NCBI GenBank assembly: GCA_964457945.1
Contig: CAYWFX010000009.1
Span: 23,195-87,194 of the forward strand
Direction: 5' to 3'
DNA from: PHAA01 sp964457945
Lineage (GTDB): Bacteria > Bacillota > Syntrophomonadia > Syntrophomonadales > Syntrophomonadaceae
Length of the DNA: 64,000 nucleotides
Shown: piece after piece, positions 43,609 to 52,005 of the stretch
How positions within the stretch are numbered: the first letter of the stretch is position 1
Layout of the letters: the number at the start of each line of letters is the position of its first letter
Position numbers and translations under genes: made by a program
Notes under the pieces: generated by a model
What the model was told of the DNA's origin: nothing
Seen by the model: only the letters and a program-made list of their open reading frames with translations
Database searches by the model: none

Positions 43609-44673
43609 TTAAATAAAGTTAACGTGTCCCTTCGGATTCTTTAAATCATGCAAGTAGCTGTTAATTTCATCCAGTCTACATAATTCTCTGCAAGCATCTA
43701 GCTTCATGTTGGCTACATATTCCAATACTGCTTGTCTTTTGGGCCCCTGCCAAATTTCTTTGAAACTGTTTTCCTTTAAACTGCCATAGCAAAATAAATC
43801 GTCTCCAATATAAGCTATACATCCCCAAATATTTGCCTTGGCATCAATGTAAGCCCAAAAAGGAAGCCCCAAACAGTGCTGGTATTTTCGATCATTATTT
43901 AGTTTTTTCATCGATGTGGAGCGAAAAATAATGTTAAATTCTTTGGTTCTTAATTGATTTAGTTTGTTTTCCATTTCAAGATAATTTTTATAATCAAATC
44001 CTTCATCAATACAGGAGTTGCTTTGCGGATGTTTGGAAAAGGGTTTTACTGTAAAATAATCCACTCCTATTTCCTTCAATTGATTGGCCAAAACATATAC
44101 TTCATTAAAATTATCTGGAATTAATAGTAACTGCACCCCTATGGTTGTTTTTAGAGCATTGCTTTTTTTAATTTCGACTGCGTTTTTTAGGTTTGAAAGT
44201 ATTTTTTCGTAATCCCCTGCTTTGCTTTTATGTATTTTTTGATGGTTTTCATCTGAGCCTGCGTTCAAACTGACTCTTATCCAAGTCAGAGACTTCAGGC
44301 AATAATTAGCTAGCTCAGGGGTAAACAAAATACCATTGGTAGATATCCCTACATCCATACCTATATTTTTCGTATAATTAATAATATCAGGTGTGTTTTT
44401 ATTTAATAAAGGTTCTCCTTCTCCACAGACAACGATGCTTTTCACATCGTTGTCATGCATTTCTTTCAGCGCGTCAATCATAATATCATTACCCATTAAT
44501 TCTGGTTCATAGTTTAAATAATCAAACGCACAAAAAACGCATCTGTAATTACATGCTCCTGAAGGTGATATCTCAACCGTAAGTGGATATACATCCCCCT
44601 TTTGCAACCACTTAGCAACCCTGGCGGGATGATAGATAAGCTTATGGGAATCAATCCGCAAATCATCTTCCAT
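43609..44673 (-). CDS. Radical SAM enzyme with SPASM-like C-terminus (paralogue 2)
   Basis: A 354-residue protein with 'SGACNYRCVFCAFDYLNYEP', 'VVCGEGEPLLNKNTP', and a C-terminus with 'CLGLPFWAYIDAKANIWGC', 'GSLKENSFKEIWQGP', 'CRELCRLDEINSYL' ending in 'HVNFI'. The start has GAGGAAGAG upstream. It is 21 bases from paralogue 1. The pair probably act in sequence or as partners on one sugar substrate; this is inference. Confidence 0.85.
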   Translation of the reverse strand: MEDDLRIDSHKLIYHPARVAKWLQKGDVYPLTVEISPSGACNYRCVFCAFDYLNYEPELMGNDIMIDALKEMHDNDVKSIVVCGEGEPLLNKNTPDIINYTKNIGMDVGISTNGILFTPELANYCLKSLTWIRVSLNAGSDENHQKIHKSKAGDYEKILSNLKNAVEIKKSNALKTTIGVQLLLIPDNFNEVYVLANQLKEIGVDYFTVKPFSKHPQSNSCIDEGFDYKNYLEMENKLNQLRTKEFNIIFRSTSMKKLNNDRKYQHCLGLPFWAYIDAKANIWGCIAYIGDDLFCYGSLKENSFKEIWQGPKRQAVLEYVANMKLDACRELCRLDEINSYLHDLKNPKGHVNFI

Positions 44674-44776
44674 AATTACTCTTCCTCACTTTTATAATGT
44701 CAATAAAGCTTATTGCTGCCTTGGAGCCTCCGAGTATATTGGCTGATCATCTCCGGCAATAATGCCACCATAAATG

Positions 44777-45340
44777 CTATTTACTGGTTAAAAAGTCGGC
44801 AAACTCCCCCAGGTCGGCAAAAATATAATCCGGCTCTACCTGCTGTTCAAGTCCGGTTGCTCCATATCCGGTGCGCACTAATACGGTAATAACACCAGCC
44901 TTTTTACCGGCCAGAATATCGCTGGCCCGGTCACCCAGCAGGTAAGACCGACTTAGATCAATATGGTTATCCCTAGCTGCCCGGAGTATCAAACCTGCCT
45001 CCGGTTTTCGGCAATCACAGTGAATGGAGTAGGGAAGGCCTGCTTTGCCATCCGGATGATGGGGGCAATAATAGATCTTATCGACAGGTATTAGTTCTAA
45101 TAAACGCCTGTGGACGAGATCCAGGTCTTCTTCAGTCAATATACCCCGGGCTACCGCAGACTGGTTGCTTATGATATAAATTTTCCAATTGGCTTCCATC
45201 AGTTTAGTAATAGCTTCCTGGGTAAAGGGATATAGCTCCAATTGCTCTGGAGAGCTAATGTAGCCTTTTTCTAGGATTACAACTCCATCTCTATCCAGAA
45301 AAACCGCCTTGTTCTGTAGATCTTTCATTCGTTTTTCCAT
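44777..45340 (-). CDS. gmhB: D-glycero-D-manno-heptose 1,7-bisphosphate 7-phosphatase
   Basis: A 187-residue HAD phosphatase: nucleophile motif 'FLDRDGVV', 'ISNQSAVARG', the zinc-binding 'CPHHPDG...CDCRKP' that defines GmhB, and 'LLGDRASDI'. It removes the 7-phosphate in heptose activation. The coding region overlaps the 3' end of gmhA by 50 bases if the first ATG is used (38 bases with the ATG at 45328), so the two are coupled. The heptose set occurs here in an organism that shows no LPS genes. Confidence 0.93.
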   Translation of the reverse strand: MEKRMKDLQNKAVFLDRDGVVILEKGYISSPEQLELYPFTQEAITKLMEANWKIYIISNQSAVARGILTEEDLDLVHRRLLELIPVDKIYYCPHHPDGKAGLPYSIHCDCRKPEAGLILRAARDNHIDLSRSYLLGDRASDILAGKKAGVITVLVRTGYGATGLEQQVEPDYIFADLGEFADFLTSK

Positions 45341-45905
45341 TCCCCCGAGCTGACATTAGATCCAATATCATATGCATAACTATTTGATGGGTTAGTTCGA
45401 CAAATCCATACTCATGTGAAGAACAATATATATTTAACTCTCCCAGCCTACGTAAGGGATTTAGAGGAGAAAAACCAGAAAGCGTAATAATCGTACAACC
45501 TAGCCTGATAGCCGCCTCTACACCCCTAAGAATATTAGCTGACTGTCCGGAACTACTGATAGCAATCAATATATCTCCCGGTCTGGCAAAAACCTGAACC
45601 GGCTTTTCAAAAACGGCTTCATAACCATAGTCATTTCCTAGACAAGTTAGTTGGGCTCCATCGTTAAAGCAAATTGCTGGAATGCCCACGCTTTTCCAGT
45701 AATCTATTGCCATATGGCTGGCAATAGCGGCACTACCACCATTACCTATAAGGATTAGTTTCCTATCTGCAACGGTAAGGCTCCCGAATAAAGCCATTAT
45801 TTCCAGTATGGCCTTTTCAAAATCCAAGACCTCTCCCTGATGGTTGCTCAACTCCAGCTTTTCAAGAACTGTAAATAATTCATTAATATAGTTTTTAGCT
45901 TGCAT
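45291..45905 (-). CDS. gmhA: Sedoheptulose-7-phosphate isomerase
   Basis: A 204-residue SIS-domain protein that turns sedoheptulose 7-phosphate into heptose 7-phosphate. 'LILIGNGGSAAIASHMAIDYWKS', 'GDILIAISSSGQSANIL' and the C-terminal 'EYGFVELTHQIVMHMI' match GmhA, including Glu and His of the active site. It lies between the HldE-like gene and gmhB on the same transcript. A preceding AAGG is eleven bases from the ATG. Confidence 0.92.
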   Translation of the reverse strand: MQAKNYINELFTVLEKLELSNHQGEVLDFEKAILEIMALFGSLTVADRKLILIGNGGSAAIASHMAIDYWKSVGIPAICFNDGAQLTCLGNDYGYEAVFEKPVQVFARPGDILIAISSSGQSANILRGVEAAIRLGCTIITLSGFSPLNPLRRLGELNIYCSSHEYGFVELTHQIVMHMILDLMSARGNGKTNERSTEQGGFSG

Positions 45906-45937
45906 GGCTTTGCATACCTTCTTTCACTCGCAGGTAG

Positions 45938-47497
45938 TTAACAATTAAGCAGGGTAGAAGCATATTTGAGTAATTTTACCTTGTCAACTGCTTGTGAGTT
46001 ACCGAGAATATTAGCGGCCAGAGCTCCAGCAATATTGGCCAGAAAATTGGCAACCTCCAGGGGAACCTGCGCCCTCGCACATAAGCTAGCCAGGGCAAAA
46101 AATGCATCACCTGCGCCTACGGTATCTTGTACCTCCAGAGTAAGGGCAGGTCCCTTCAAGAGACGACCATTTTCCTCAATACCTACAGCTCCCAGCGAAC
46201 CAAGAGTTAGCCAGCCCATTTTAGAATTGAGCTGCGCGGCCAGGCGCTGCAACAGAATATCCATATCCTGTGTACTGCCGCCTAAAGCCAGCTTTAGCTC
46301 CCTGATATCCAAGGAAAAGGTATCAGCTCTCTGATACTTGCTTATCGGGTTATTACCATAATTGGCGGAATTAGTCTGGCAATTTAAGGCTAGAAAGCTA
46401 GCTTTATTCTGAATGATTGACATGACCCTTTCATCAACCAAGCCGTGGCCAAAATCACACAACACCACCATATCAAAATCGGTGATTTTTCTATCCAGCT
46501 TTTCATAGAAAGCATTTCGATCTATTTTGTCGTCTAGCCCACTAATATAATTAATCCCAAATAGTTTATCATAATCGTTCCGGATACCCCTTCTTTCAAC
46601 ATATCTTCTTTTTATAACCGTCCGAAAATTATCATCATAGTGTAAGTCAAGGAGTATTTTACTGCTTAACTCATCAAGAATGCTACTATGAATTCGGGAC
46701 TCATTTCCGATCATTGTGCATAAGCTAACATTATTGGAAAAATTAGATAAATGCCGGGCAATCGCCAAGACTCCCCCTAAGTATTCTTCTGATCTTTCAT
46801 AAAGGGCAGATAGGGCACGGTCTTTAGCGCTTAAACCCTGTATAGTACAAAATATATATTGATCAATAATGATATCCCCAACTACCAGGATTTTAATGGA
46901 TTGCATTCTCTCAATATAACTTCGAATATCGTCGAATGAAAACCGGGGACTGATTTCTTTAAGATAATCTTTGGCATCAGTTGAAAAAACCGGAAATTCA
47001 CTGTTCAACAACTTGGTAGAACTAAAAACCTGCCCATCTGTAAAATGGATTGCCCCGCCATGGGAGTGTACCTTTTCAATTTCTCGATTAATATTTTGGG
47101 TTATATCGTTTTCTGTATCTTCATAATCGGAGCCTTTTACATATAAATCAGGTTGAATATAATCTAAAATTTCCAGAGCGGTCTCTGTTTGAGATAAAAC
47201 TACAAAATCCACACATGACAGGGCAGCAATACTCTGCATGCGAAGGTCATCGGAAAAATAAGGTCGGCCAGGACCTTTATGAACATATTCTGCTGCAGTT
47301 ATTGAAACAAACAGTATATCTCCAAGGCTTTTAGCTTGCTGCAAGTGGGTAATATGACCGGGATGCAAAAGGTCAAAAACCCCATGGCAGTGTACCACTT
47401 TAAGATCTTTTGTTCGGAATTCCTGGCGCAGTTTCATAATTTCAGCAGGGTTTATAATCTTGGAATCTTTGGTAATCATTATAGCACTACACTCCAT
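45938..47497 (-). CDS. HldE-like heptose kinase/nucleotidyltransferase with swapped domains
   Basis: A 519-residue fusion. Residues ~20-160 are a cytidylyltransferase-like domain ('VVHCHGVFDLLHPGHITHL', 'PYFSDDLRMQSIAAL', 'YVKGSDYED'). Residues ~200-515 are a PfkB kinase with 'VVGDIIIDQYIF', 'DTVGAGDAFFALAS'. E. coli HldE has the kinase first. The pair should phosphorylate heptose 7-phosphate at C1 and add the nucleotide; the base is not decided by the sequence. The start overlaps the upstream glycosyltransferase by 11 bases; an ATG at 47479 is an alternative. Confidence 0.88.
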   Translation of the reverse strand: MECSAIMITKDSKIINPAEIMKLRQEFRTKDLKVVHCHGVFDLLHPGHITHLQQAKSLGDILFVSITAAEYVHKGPGRPYFSDDLRMQSIAALSCVDFVVLSQTETALEILDYIQPDLYVKGSDYEDTENDITQNINREIEKVHSHGGAIHFTDGQVFSSTKLLNSEFPVFSTDAKDYLKEISPRFSFDDIRSYIERMQSIKILVVGDIIIDQYIFCTIQGLSAKDRALSALYERSEEYLGGVLAIARHLSNFSNNVSLCTMIGNESRIHSSILDELSSKILLDLHYDDNFRTVIKRRYVERRGIRNDYDKLFGINYISGLDDKIDRNAFYEKLDRKITDFDMVVLCDFGHGLVDERVMSIIQNKASFLALNCQTNSANYGNNPISKYQRADTFSLDIRELKLALGGSTQDMDILLQRLAAQLNSKMGWLTLGSLGAVGIEENGRLLKGPALTLEVQDTVGAGDAFFALASLCARAQVPLEVANFLANIAGALAANILGNSQAVDKVKLLKYASTLLNC

Positions 47498-49529
47498 TTC
47501 TGGGTTCTTCCAGTTTCAGGGCAATTTCTCGCAGAACCCGGCTCATTAATGCTTCATAAGTTAAGTGTTCTAAGATTTTCTTCTGGGCACCGCTGATTAT
47601 CTTCCTGCGAGCTGCTTCGTTTTCTAGATAGTAATCTACTTTTGCATAAAGATCCTCCCGACTGTGGGCAAAAACAATTTCCCGATCTTCTTTAAGGTAG
47701 TTGCGAATGTTGGCCCAGTCATTTTCTTCAGGAATCCTGTATGCGATATACATACTATTGCTTAAAATGCTTTCAAATGCGCGTGGGTGAGTAGTCATAC
47801 CAGGGTTGGTCCCAATTACAATCTTGCAGGTGTTGATTATTTTAGAAAGGGTTTCACCATTGGCAGCTACCCCCTGGGCATAACTGTTCAGTACCGGGTG
47901 ATCTACCCATTCACTTCCCCAGAGTTTCATATCATAAGCTTTTTCATGTAGCCATTCAAAAGGAATTGATCGGCAGATACGATAGCCAACTTCATCCCTC
48001 CATACCCGGGCAAGTGTATCTAAAACCTCCTTGCTTGCTATTATGTCATTGGCTTCAAAGTGTCCTGCAATAAAATTTATGTATTCGTTATGGGAGTAAA
48101 TAATCTTTTCTTGGTAAAAAGATTCATACATATCTCGGTAAGCTAACTTGAATACTTTTTCCAGATTATCGATAGGAGAATCACTAATTTGGGCCAGGAA
48201 ATAATCCAGGCCCTTTTGAGGATTGCCTGGATTGGAAATGGCAAAAAGATCAGCACCATAAAGCTCTTGCTCTTTTTGATCCAGGGAATAGCTTTTGTAT
48301 ATGTACGGGTTGGCACCGACAGGAGCTGCAATAATGGCTTCACTGGGATAGCCAAAGTCGAGTAGATATTTATTATTGCTGAAATAGGCATTTAGAATAA
48401 AATCCAAGGGGCCAATACTGGCGGCAGCTTCTCGCGAAGCTATATTGGGTAGATCATCCTGAACCCAGTTGATAAAGAGCATATTTTGAGGCAGGAAAGG
48501 ACTTTGATATCTAAGAAAATCAATGCAAAAGACAATATCTGGTTTGAAGTCATTAAGTATTTTTAGCCATACAAGCCGGTTAAAGCCATGGAGATTAGAA
48601 TTCTGAACTAATGTCTGGTTGGGAATCCCCAGTTTTTCACAGGCCAAAGCACAATCCCGGGAATAGTATTGTAGGGCCGTAGTAAACCTGGACGTAACAA
48701 ATAAAATGTGCGGTTTTCCCCCTTTAATACTTGCCAGTAATTTTTGCATACTAATATTATTATAATAACTATTAACTCTGTCCTGTAAGTCACGAACTTC
48801 CTCTTGGATAAGCTCATTGCGATGTAAAATATACTGTGCTACATCGTCCTTCTCTCCACCCTCAGTGTTAAATAACCGCTTGGGGATAAATGCTTGGGGG
48901 TCTGAAAAATACTGTTCCAATTCTTCCATGCCAAATAAAAAAACGATACGATTTGATTCTAGTACTGGACTAAAATCGAATAATTGTAAATATTGGACAA
49001 ATTCATTGATATCAGTGTAATAAAGGAATAGCGGAGTTCTGCTCCAAAGAAATGGTTGGGGATCTTGGCTAGCTTTTTCATAGGCTAGTATATTGTCAAC
49101 CCGGAATTCATTTTTAATCAAATACACTTCCTTAATTTTACACTGGCTAACATCAAGTTGTATCGTTAAATCAATATCAGAGATAAATTCGCATTTTTTT
49201 TGGTCATATATAGCAAACTTAGAAGTTGAAACGGGAATAAACTGAAAGCTTAGTTCATCAAAATCGGGATAATCCTGGCTATTAATATAAGAATAGTTAC
49301 GCAATAAGTCTATATTACTCAAATAGTTTTGTTTATGTTGATCTTGATAGGGGATATAATAGTGTTCATGAACAATATTTTCTATTGCTTGTTTATTAAT
49401 GCCATCGCGGTGGGATTTTAATAGGGCTTCTAGGATAAGCTCATCTTTTTTCCCCGTTAGCCAGAACATCCCGCTGGCCAACAAATCTTGACCCAAGCGT
49501 TCATTTTTTTTACTTCTTTTTTTTGACAA
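47487..49529 (-). CDS. Large CgeB-like glycosyltransferase, candidate heptosyltransferase
   Basis: A 680-residue protein. The C-terminal half is a GT-B transferase of the CgeB/glycosyl-transferase-1 type ('LFINWVQDDLPNI', 'KLWGSEWVDHPVLN', 'GTNPGMTTHPRAFESILSNS', 'DLYAKVDYYLENEAARRKII'). The N-terminal ~290 residues are unrecognised and include a helical stretch before the catalytic part. A TTG at 49529 is chosen because AAGGAG lies nine bases upstream; the longer frame from 49559 has no site. It is first in the minus-strand unit, behind a sigma-28-type promoter, with heptose genes right after it. Confidence 0.85.
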   Translation of the reverse strand: MSKKRSKKNERLGQDLLASGMFWLTGKKDELILEALLKSHRDGINKQAIENIVHEHYYIPYQDQHKQNYLSNIDLLRNYSYINSQDYPDFDELSFQFIPVSTSKFAIYDQKKCEFISDIDLTIQLDVSQCKIKEVYLIKNEFRVDNILAYEKASQDPQPFLWSRTPLFLYYTDINEFVQYLQLFDFSPVLESNRIVFLFGMEELEQYFSDPQAFIPKRLFNTEGGEKDDVAQYILHRNELIQEEVRDLQDRVNSYYNNISMQKLLASIKGGKPHILFVTSRFTTALQYYSRDCALACEKLGIPNQTLVQNSNLHGFNRLVWLKILNDFKPDIVFCIDFLRYQSPFLPQNMLFINWVQDDLPNIASREAAASIGPLDFILNAYFSNNKYLLDFGYPSEAIIAAPVGANPYIYKSYSLDQKEQELYGADLFAISNPGNPQKGLDYFLAQISDSPIDNLEKVFKLAYRDMYESFYQEKIIYSHNEYINFIAGHFEANDIIASKEVLDTLARVWRDEVGYRICRSIPFEWLHEKAYDMKLWGSEWVDHPVLNSYAQGVAANGETLSKIINTCKIVIGTNPGMTTHPRAFESILSNSMYIAYRIPEENDWANIRNYLKEDREIVFAHSREDLYAKVDYYLENEAARRKIISGAQKKILEHLTYEALMSRVLREIALKLEEPRNGV

Positions 49530-49649
49530 AAATCCCAGCTCCTTTGGTGAGGCTTTCAAATATAATAATCCAATGACTTACGACACTTGTCAAGAAATAT
49601 GTCACTAACTGCAGTATCCTGTATCTATATAATTTTACCAGCCTTTATT

Positions 49650-49677
49650 TTATCGAGCCGAGCCTTGCAATGCTTTA
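49650..49677 (-). promoter_or_regulatory. Sigma-28-type promoter for the minus-strand glycan operon
   Basis: On the minus strand TAAA (49677-49674), 16 bases, CTCGATAA (49657-49650), six of eight matches to GCCGATAA. The predicted start near 49643 gives a leader of about 114 bases. Confidence 0.68.
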
Positions 49678-49735
49678 AATCCATGTTAGATAATTCAGCC
49701 AATGCTTTAAGTATTTGTTTTCCATAAACGAAATA

Positions 49736-49763
49736 TAAAGTATTTACGGAGTATTTGCGATAC
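49736..49763 (+). promoter_or_regulatory. Sigma-28-type promoter for the plus-strand right arm
   Basis: TAAA (49736-49739), 16 bases, TGCGATAC (49756-49763). It differs by one base in the -10 from the flagellin promoter. It is divergent from the promoter at 49650-49677; their -35 elements are 58 bases apart. Confidence 0.72.
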
Positions 49764-49850
49764 TATGTAGTGTATAAAATTTTTAGCTCTGAGCTGATTG
49801 ATGGATACAGGCAGACGATCTGGAATGGAATAAATAGCGAGGTGTGTTAA

Positions 49851-50996
49851 TTGCAGGAAACTATAAAAATAGTATTATCTCCTCATCCTGATATTGAACT
49901 GGGAACTGAGCGGCAGGAGATAGAAGCTTTTCTAACTTTTCCGGAAACGGGAGTAAACTCGGAATCAGGTATAATTTTGGTAGTCGGTGAGGTGGGTGAA
50001 GCCGATTATCAATCTAAGCAATTGCGTCCTTATTTGGCTAATAAATTTAATTGTATTGCTGTGGGTGTAGATTATTTCGGGATTTTTAGAAATCGCCAGA
50101 TTCAGATTCGTCCGAGCTTTCTTAACAATATAAATCGCATCTATGGTTTGAATCTAAGTTTGGAGAGTTTTGCTAATGTAAAGCATGGGACGGAGATATA
50201 TAAGATCATAACTGAAGCGGTTATAGTTCGGGGTGTGACCAGCTTGGATCTTAGATGTCAACCTCAATTAATAACCGGCAGGGGTGAATATCAATCATGG
50301 GGTTTCCTGCCGGCTATCGATTATCTGTACGTTTTGGGAGAGGTATTGCAACGTTACGAGCTTAATCAGAGGAAAATTATAGCTTGTGGTAAGCATTATG
50401 GAGCATATGTAGCTTCGTTGATGGGCAAATATGCTCCCCATACTTTTTCAGCTATTATAGACCAGGAAGGCTACACGCGGACTGTATTAAAACACGTCAT
50501 CAGTGGTGAGCTTATGGAAGCAGATTATCTCTTCCATTATGACTTAAATAATGGAGTGAAATTCTATATTGCTTCGACCTGTAATAATCCTTGGACCATC
50601 GAGAATGAATTATCCCCGTTATATTTCTCTGACAGCCATAGAAAGATCCGTAGTCTCTTATATGAAGACCACCGCATTCCTTCCGAAACCGGTTATCATA
50701 TCTTTCATTCTGAAGATGATGGCACTGCTCCTATTATTGAAAAGGATCAGTGCGTGGAAATTTTGAGGGGTTATAATCCGGTGAATTATAAACGTGTTGC
50801 TGCTGGCGAGCCGGGTACATTTAAATCAGACCAGGAGTTATTCGATTGGTTGGCTGAAAATGATGATGCCGGGTTGCAGAAAACTAGTGCAGATACTGAT
50901 TTTAGCTTAAATAACAGCCATGTATTTGTCTGTGGGGAGAAAAGCTATTGTTTTGAATATAGCGAAAATGGGAAGATTCAAGTTACTATTATTTGA
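49851..50996 (+). CDS. DUF2920-like alpha/beta-hydrolase-fold protein
   Basis: A 381-residue protein resembling DUF2920, a family seen in flagellin-modification loci of Campylobacter. It shows 'YLANKFNCIAVGVDYFGIF', 'DYLYVLGEVLQRY', 'PHTFSAIIDQEGY' and a late 'HIFHSEDDGTAPI' with the likely catalytic Asp or His. The usual nucleophile elbow G-x-S-x-G reads 'GKHYG', with His in place of Ser, so hydrolytic activity is doubtful. TTG start with GAGGTG six bases upstream. A sigma-28-type promoter precedes it. Confidence 0.75.
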   Translation: MQETIKIVLSPHPDIELGTERQEIEAFLTFPETGVNSESGIILVVGEVGEADYQSKQLRPYLANKFNCIAVGVDYFGIFRNRQIQIRPSFLNNINRIYGLNLSLESFANVKHGTEIYKIITEAVIVRGVTSLDLRCQPQLITGRGEYQSWGFLPAIDYLYVLGEVLQRYELNQRKIIACGKHYGAYVASLMGKYAPHTFSAIIDQEGYTRTVLKHVISGELMEADYLFHYDLNNGVKFYIASTCNNPWTIENELSPLYFSDSHRKIRSLLYEDHRIPSETGYHIFHSEDDGTAPIIEKDQCVEILRGYNPVNYKRVAAGEPGTFKSDQELFDWLAENDDAGLQKTSADTDFSLNNSHVFVCGEKSYCFEYSENGKIQVTII

Positions 50997-51059
50997 TCCT
51001 GCTATGAGGGGAACATATGCTGGGGTATTATATGCCCCAATATATTGGGAGGTTGCAAT

Positions 51060-51998
51060 ATGAACATTTTGGTAACCGGCGGAGCCGGGTTTATTGGTAG
51101 ATGGGTGGTAAAAAAGCTCTTGCGGGAAGGACACCGGGTGGTGGCTTTCGATGATTTGTCCAACGGGCGTATGCTGAATATTGAAGAATTTTCGGGTAAC
51201 CCGGCTTTTTCTTTTATTAGGGGTGATATTAAGGAGCGCAGCTTGTTGGCAGATGTTTTCCAGGATCATTTTGATCTGGTATACCACTTGGCGGCCAGCA
51301 TTAATGTACAGGATTCCATTGATGACCCTCGTACCACCTTTGACAATGATGTTACCGGGACTTTTAATGTTTTGGAAGAATGCAAGCAAAAGAGGATTAA
51401 GATGCTCTTTATGTCCACCTGCATGGTCTATGAACGCAGTCTGGATGAGGGGGGGATAAGCGAAGATCATTCGGTTAAACCTGCTTCTCCCTATGCGGCC
51501 AGCAAGCTCTCGGGAGAGGCTCTAACTCTGTCCTATTATTATGCCTATGGCTTGCCTACCGTGGTGGTGAGACCCTTTAATACCTACGGGCCTTTTCAAA
51601 AGGCTTCCGGTGAAGGCGGGGTAGTAGCCATTTTTATTGATAAGGATCTACAGGGCGAAACGCTAAATATTTACGGAGATGGAAGCCAGACCCGTGATCT
51701 GTTGTATGTAGAGGATTGTGCTGATTTTGTGATCAAGGCTGGAATGGACAAGCGGGCAGATGGGCAGATATTAAATGCCGGGCTGGGCCAGGATGTAAGC
51801 GTTAATGAACTGGCGGCTCTGGTATGTGGTGATGCCCAAAGAATTATGCATGTGCCTCACATTCATCCTCAGAGTGAGATTCAGAAATTATTGTGTAACT
51901 ATAATAAAGCCCACGATTTACTGGGATGGAAGCCGCAGGTGAGCCTGGAGGCAGGTCTACAGAAAACCAAGGAATGGATCGAACAAGCATTACAATAA
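51060..51998 (+). CDS. NAD-dependent sugar epimerase/dehydratase
   Basis: A 312-residue extended SDR: 'NILVTGGAGFIGRWVVKKLL', 'DDLSNGR', 'YHLAASINV', 'STCMVYE', the catalytic 'SPYAASK' (Tyr-x3-Lys), 'RPFNTYGPFQ' and 'RDLLYVEDCADFV'. It could be a UDP-sugar 4-epimerase or a LegB-like 4,6-dehydratase; the sequence does not decide. The ATG at 51060 has GGGAGG upstream. It is followed at once by the PseC-like aminotransferase, so both may act on one nucleotide sugar. Confidence 0.85.
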   Translation: MNILVTGGAGFIGRWVVKKLLREGHRVVAFDDLSNGRMLNIEEFSGNPAFSFIRGDIKERSLLADVFQDHFDLVYHLAASINVQDSIDDPRTTFDNDVTGTFNVLEECKQKRIKMLFMSTCMVYERSLDEGGISEDHSVKPASPYAASKLSGEALTLSYYYAYGLPTVVVRPFNTYGPFQKASGEGGVVAIFIDKDLQGETLNIYGDGSQTRDLLYVEDCADFVIKAGMDKRADGQILNAGLGQDVSVNELAALVCGDAQRIMHVPHIHPQSEIQKLLCNYNKAHDLLGWKPQVSLEAGLQKTKEWIEQALQ

Positions 51999-52005
51999 AG
52001 GCAGT

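Noticed and set aside
45291..45340. Overlap of gmhA and gmhB as a sequencing frameshift
   Set aside because: Both proteins are complete with their expected ends and motifs; the overlap is simply translational coupling.
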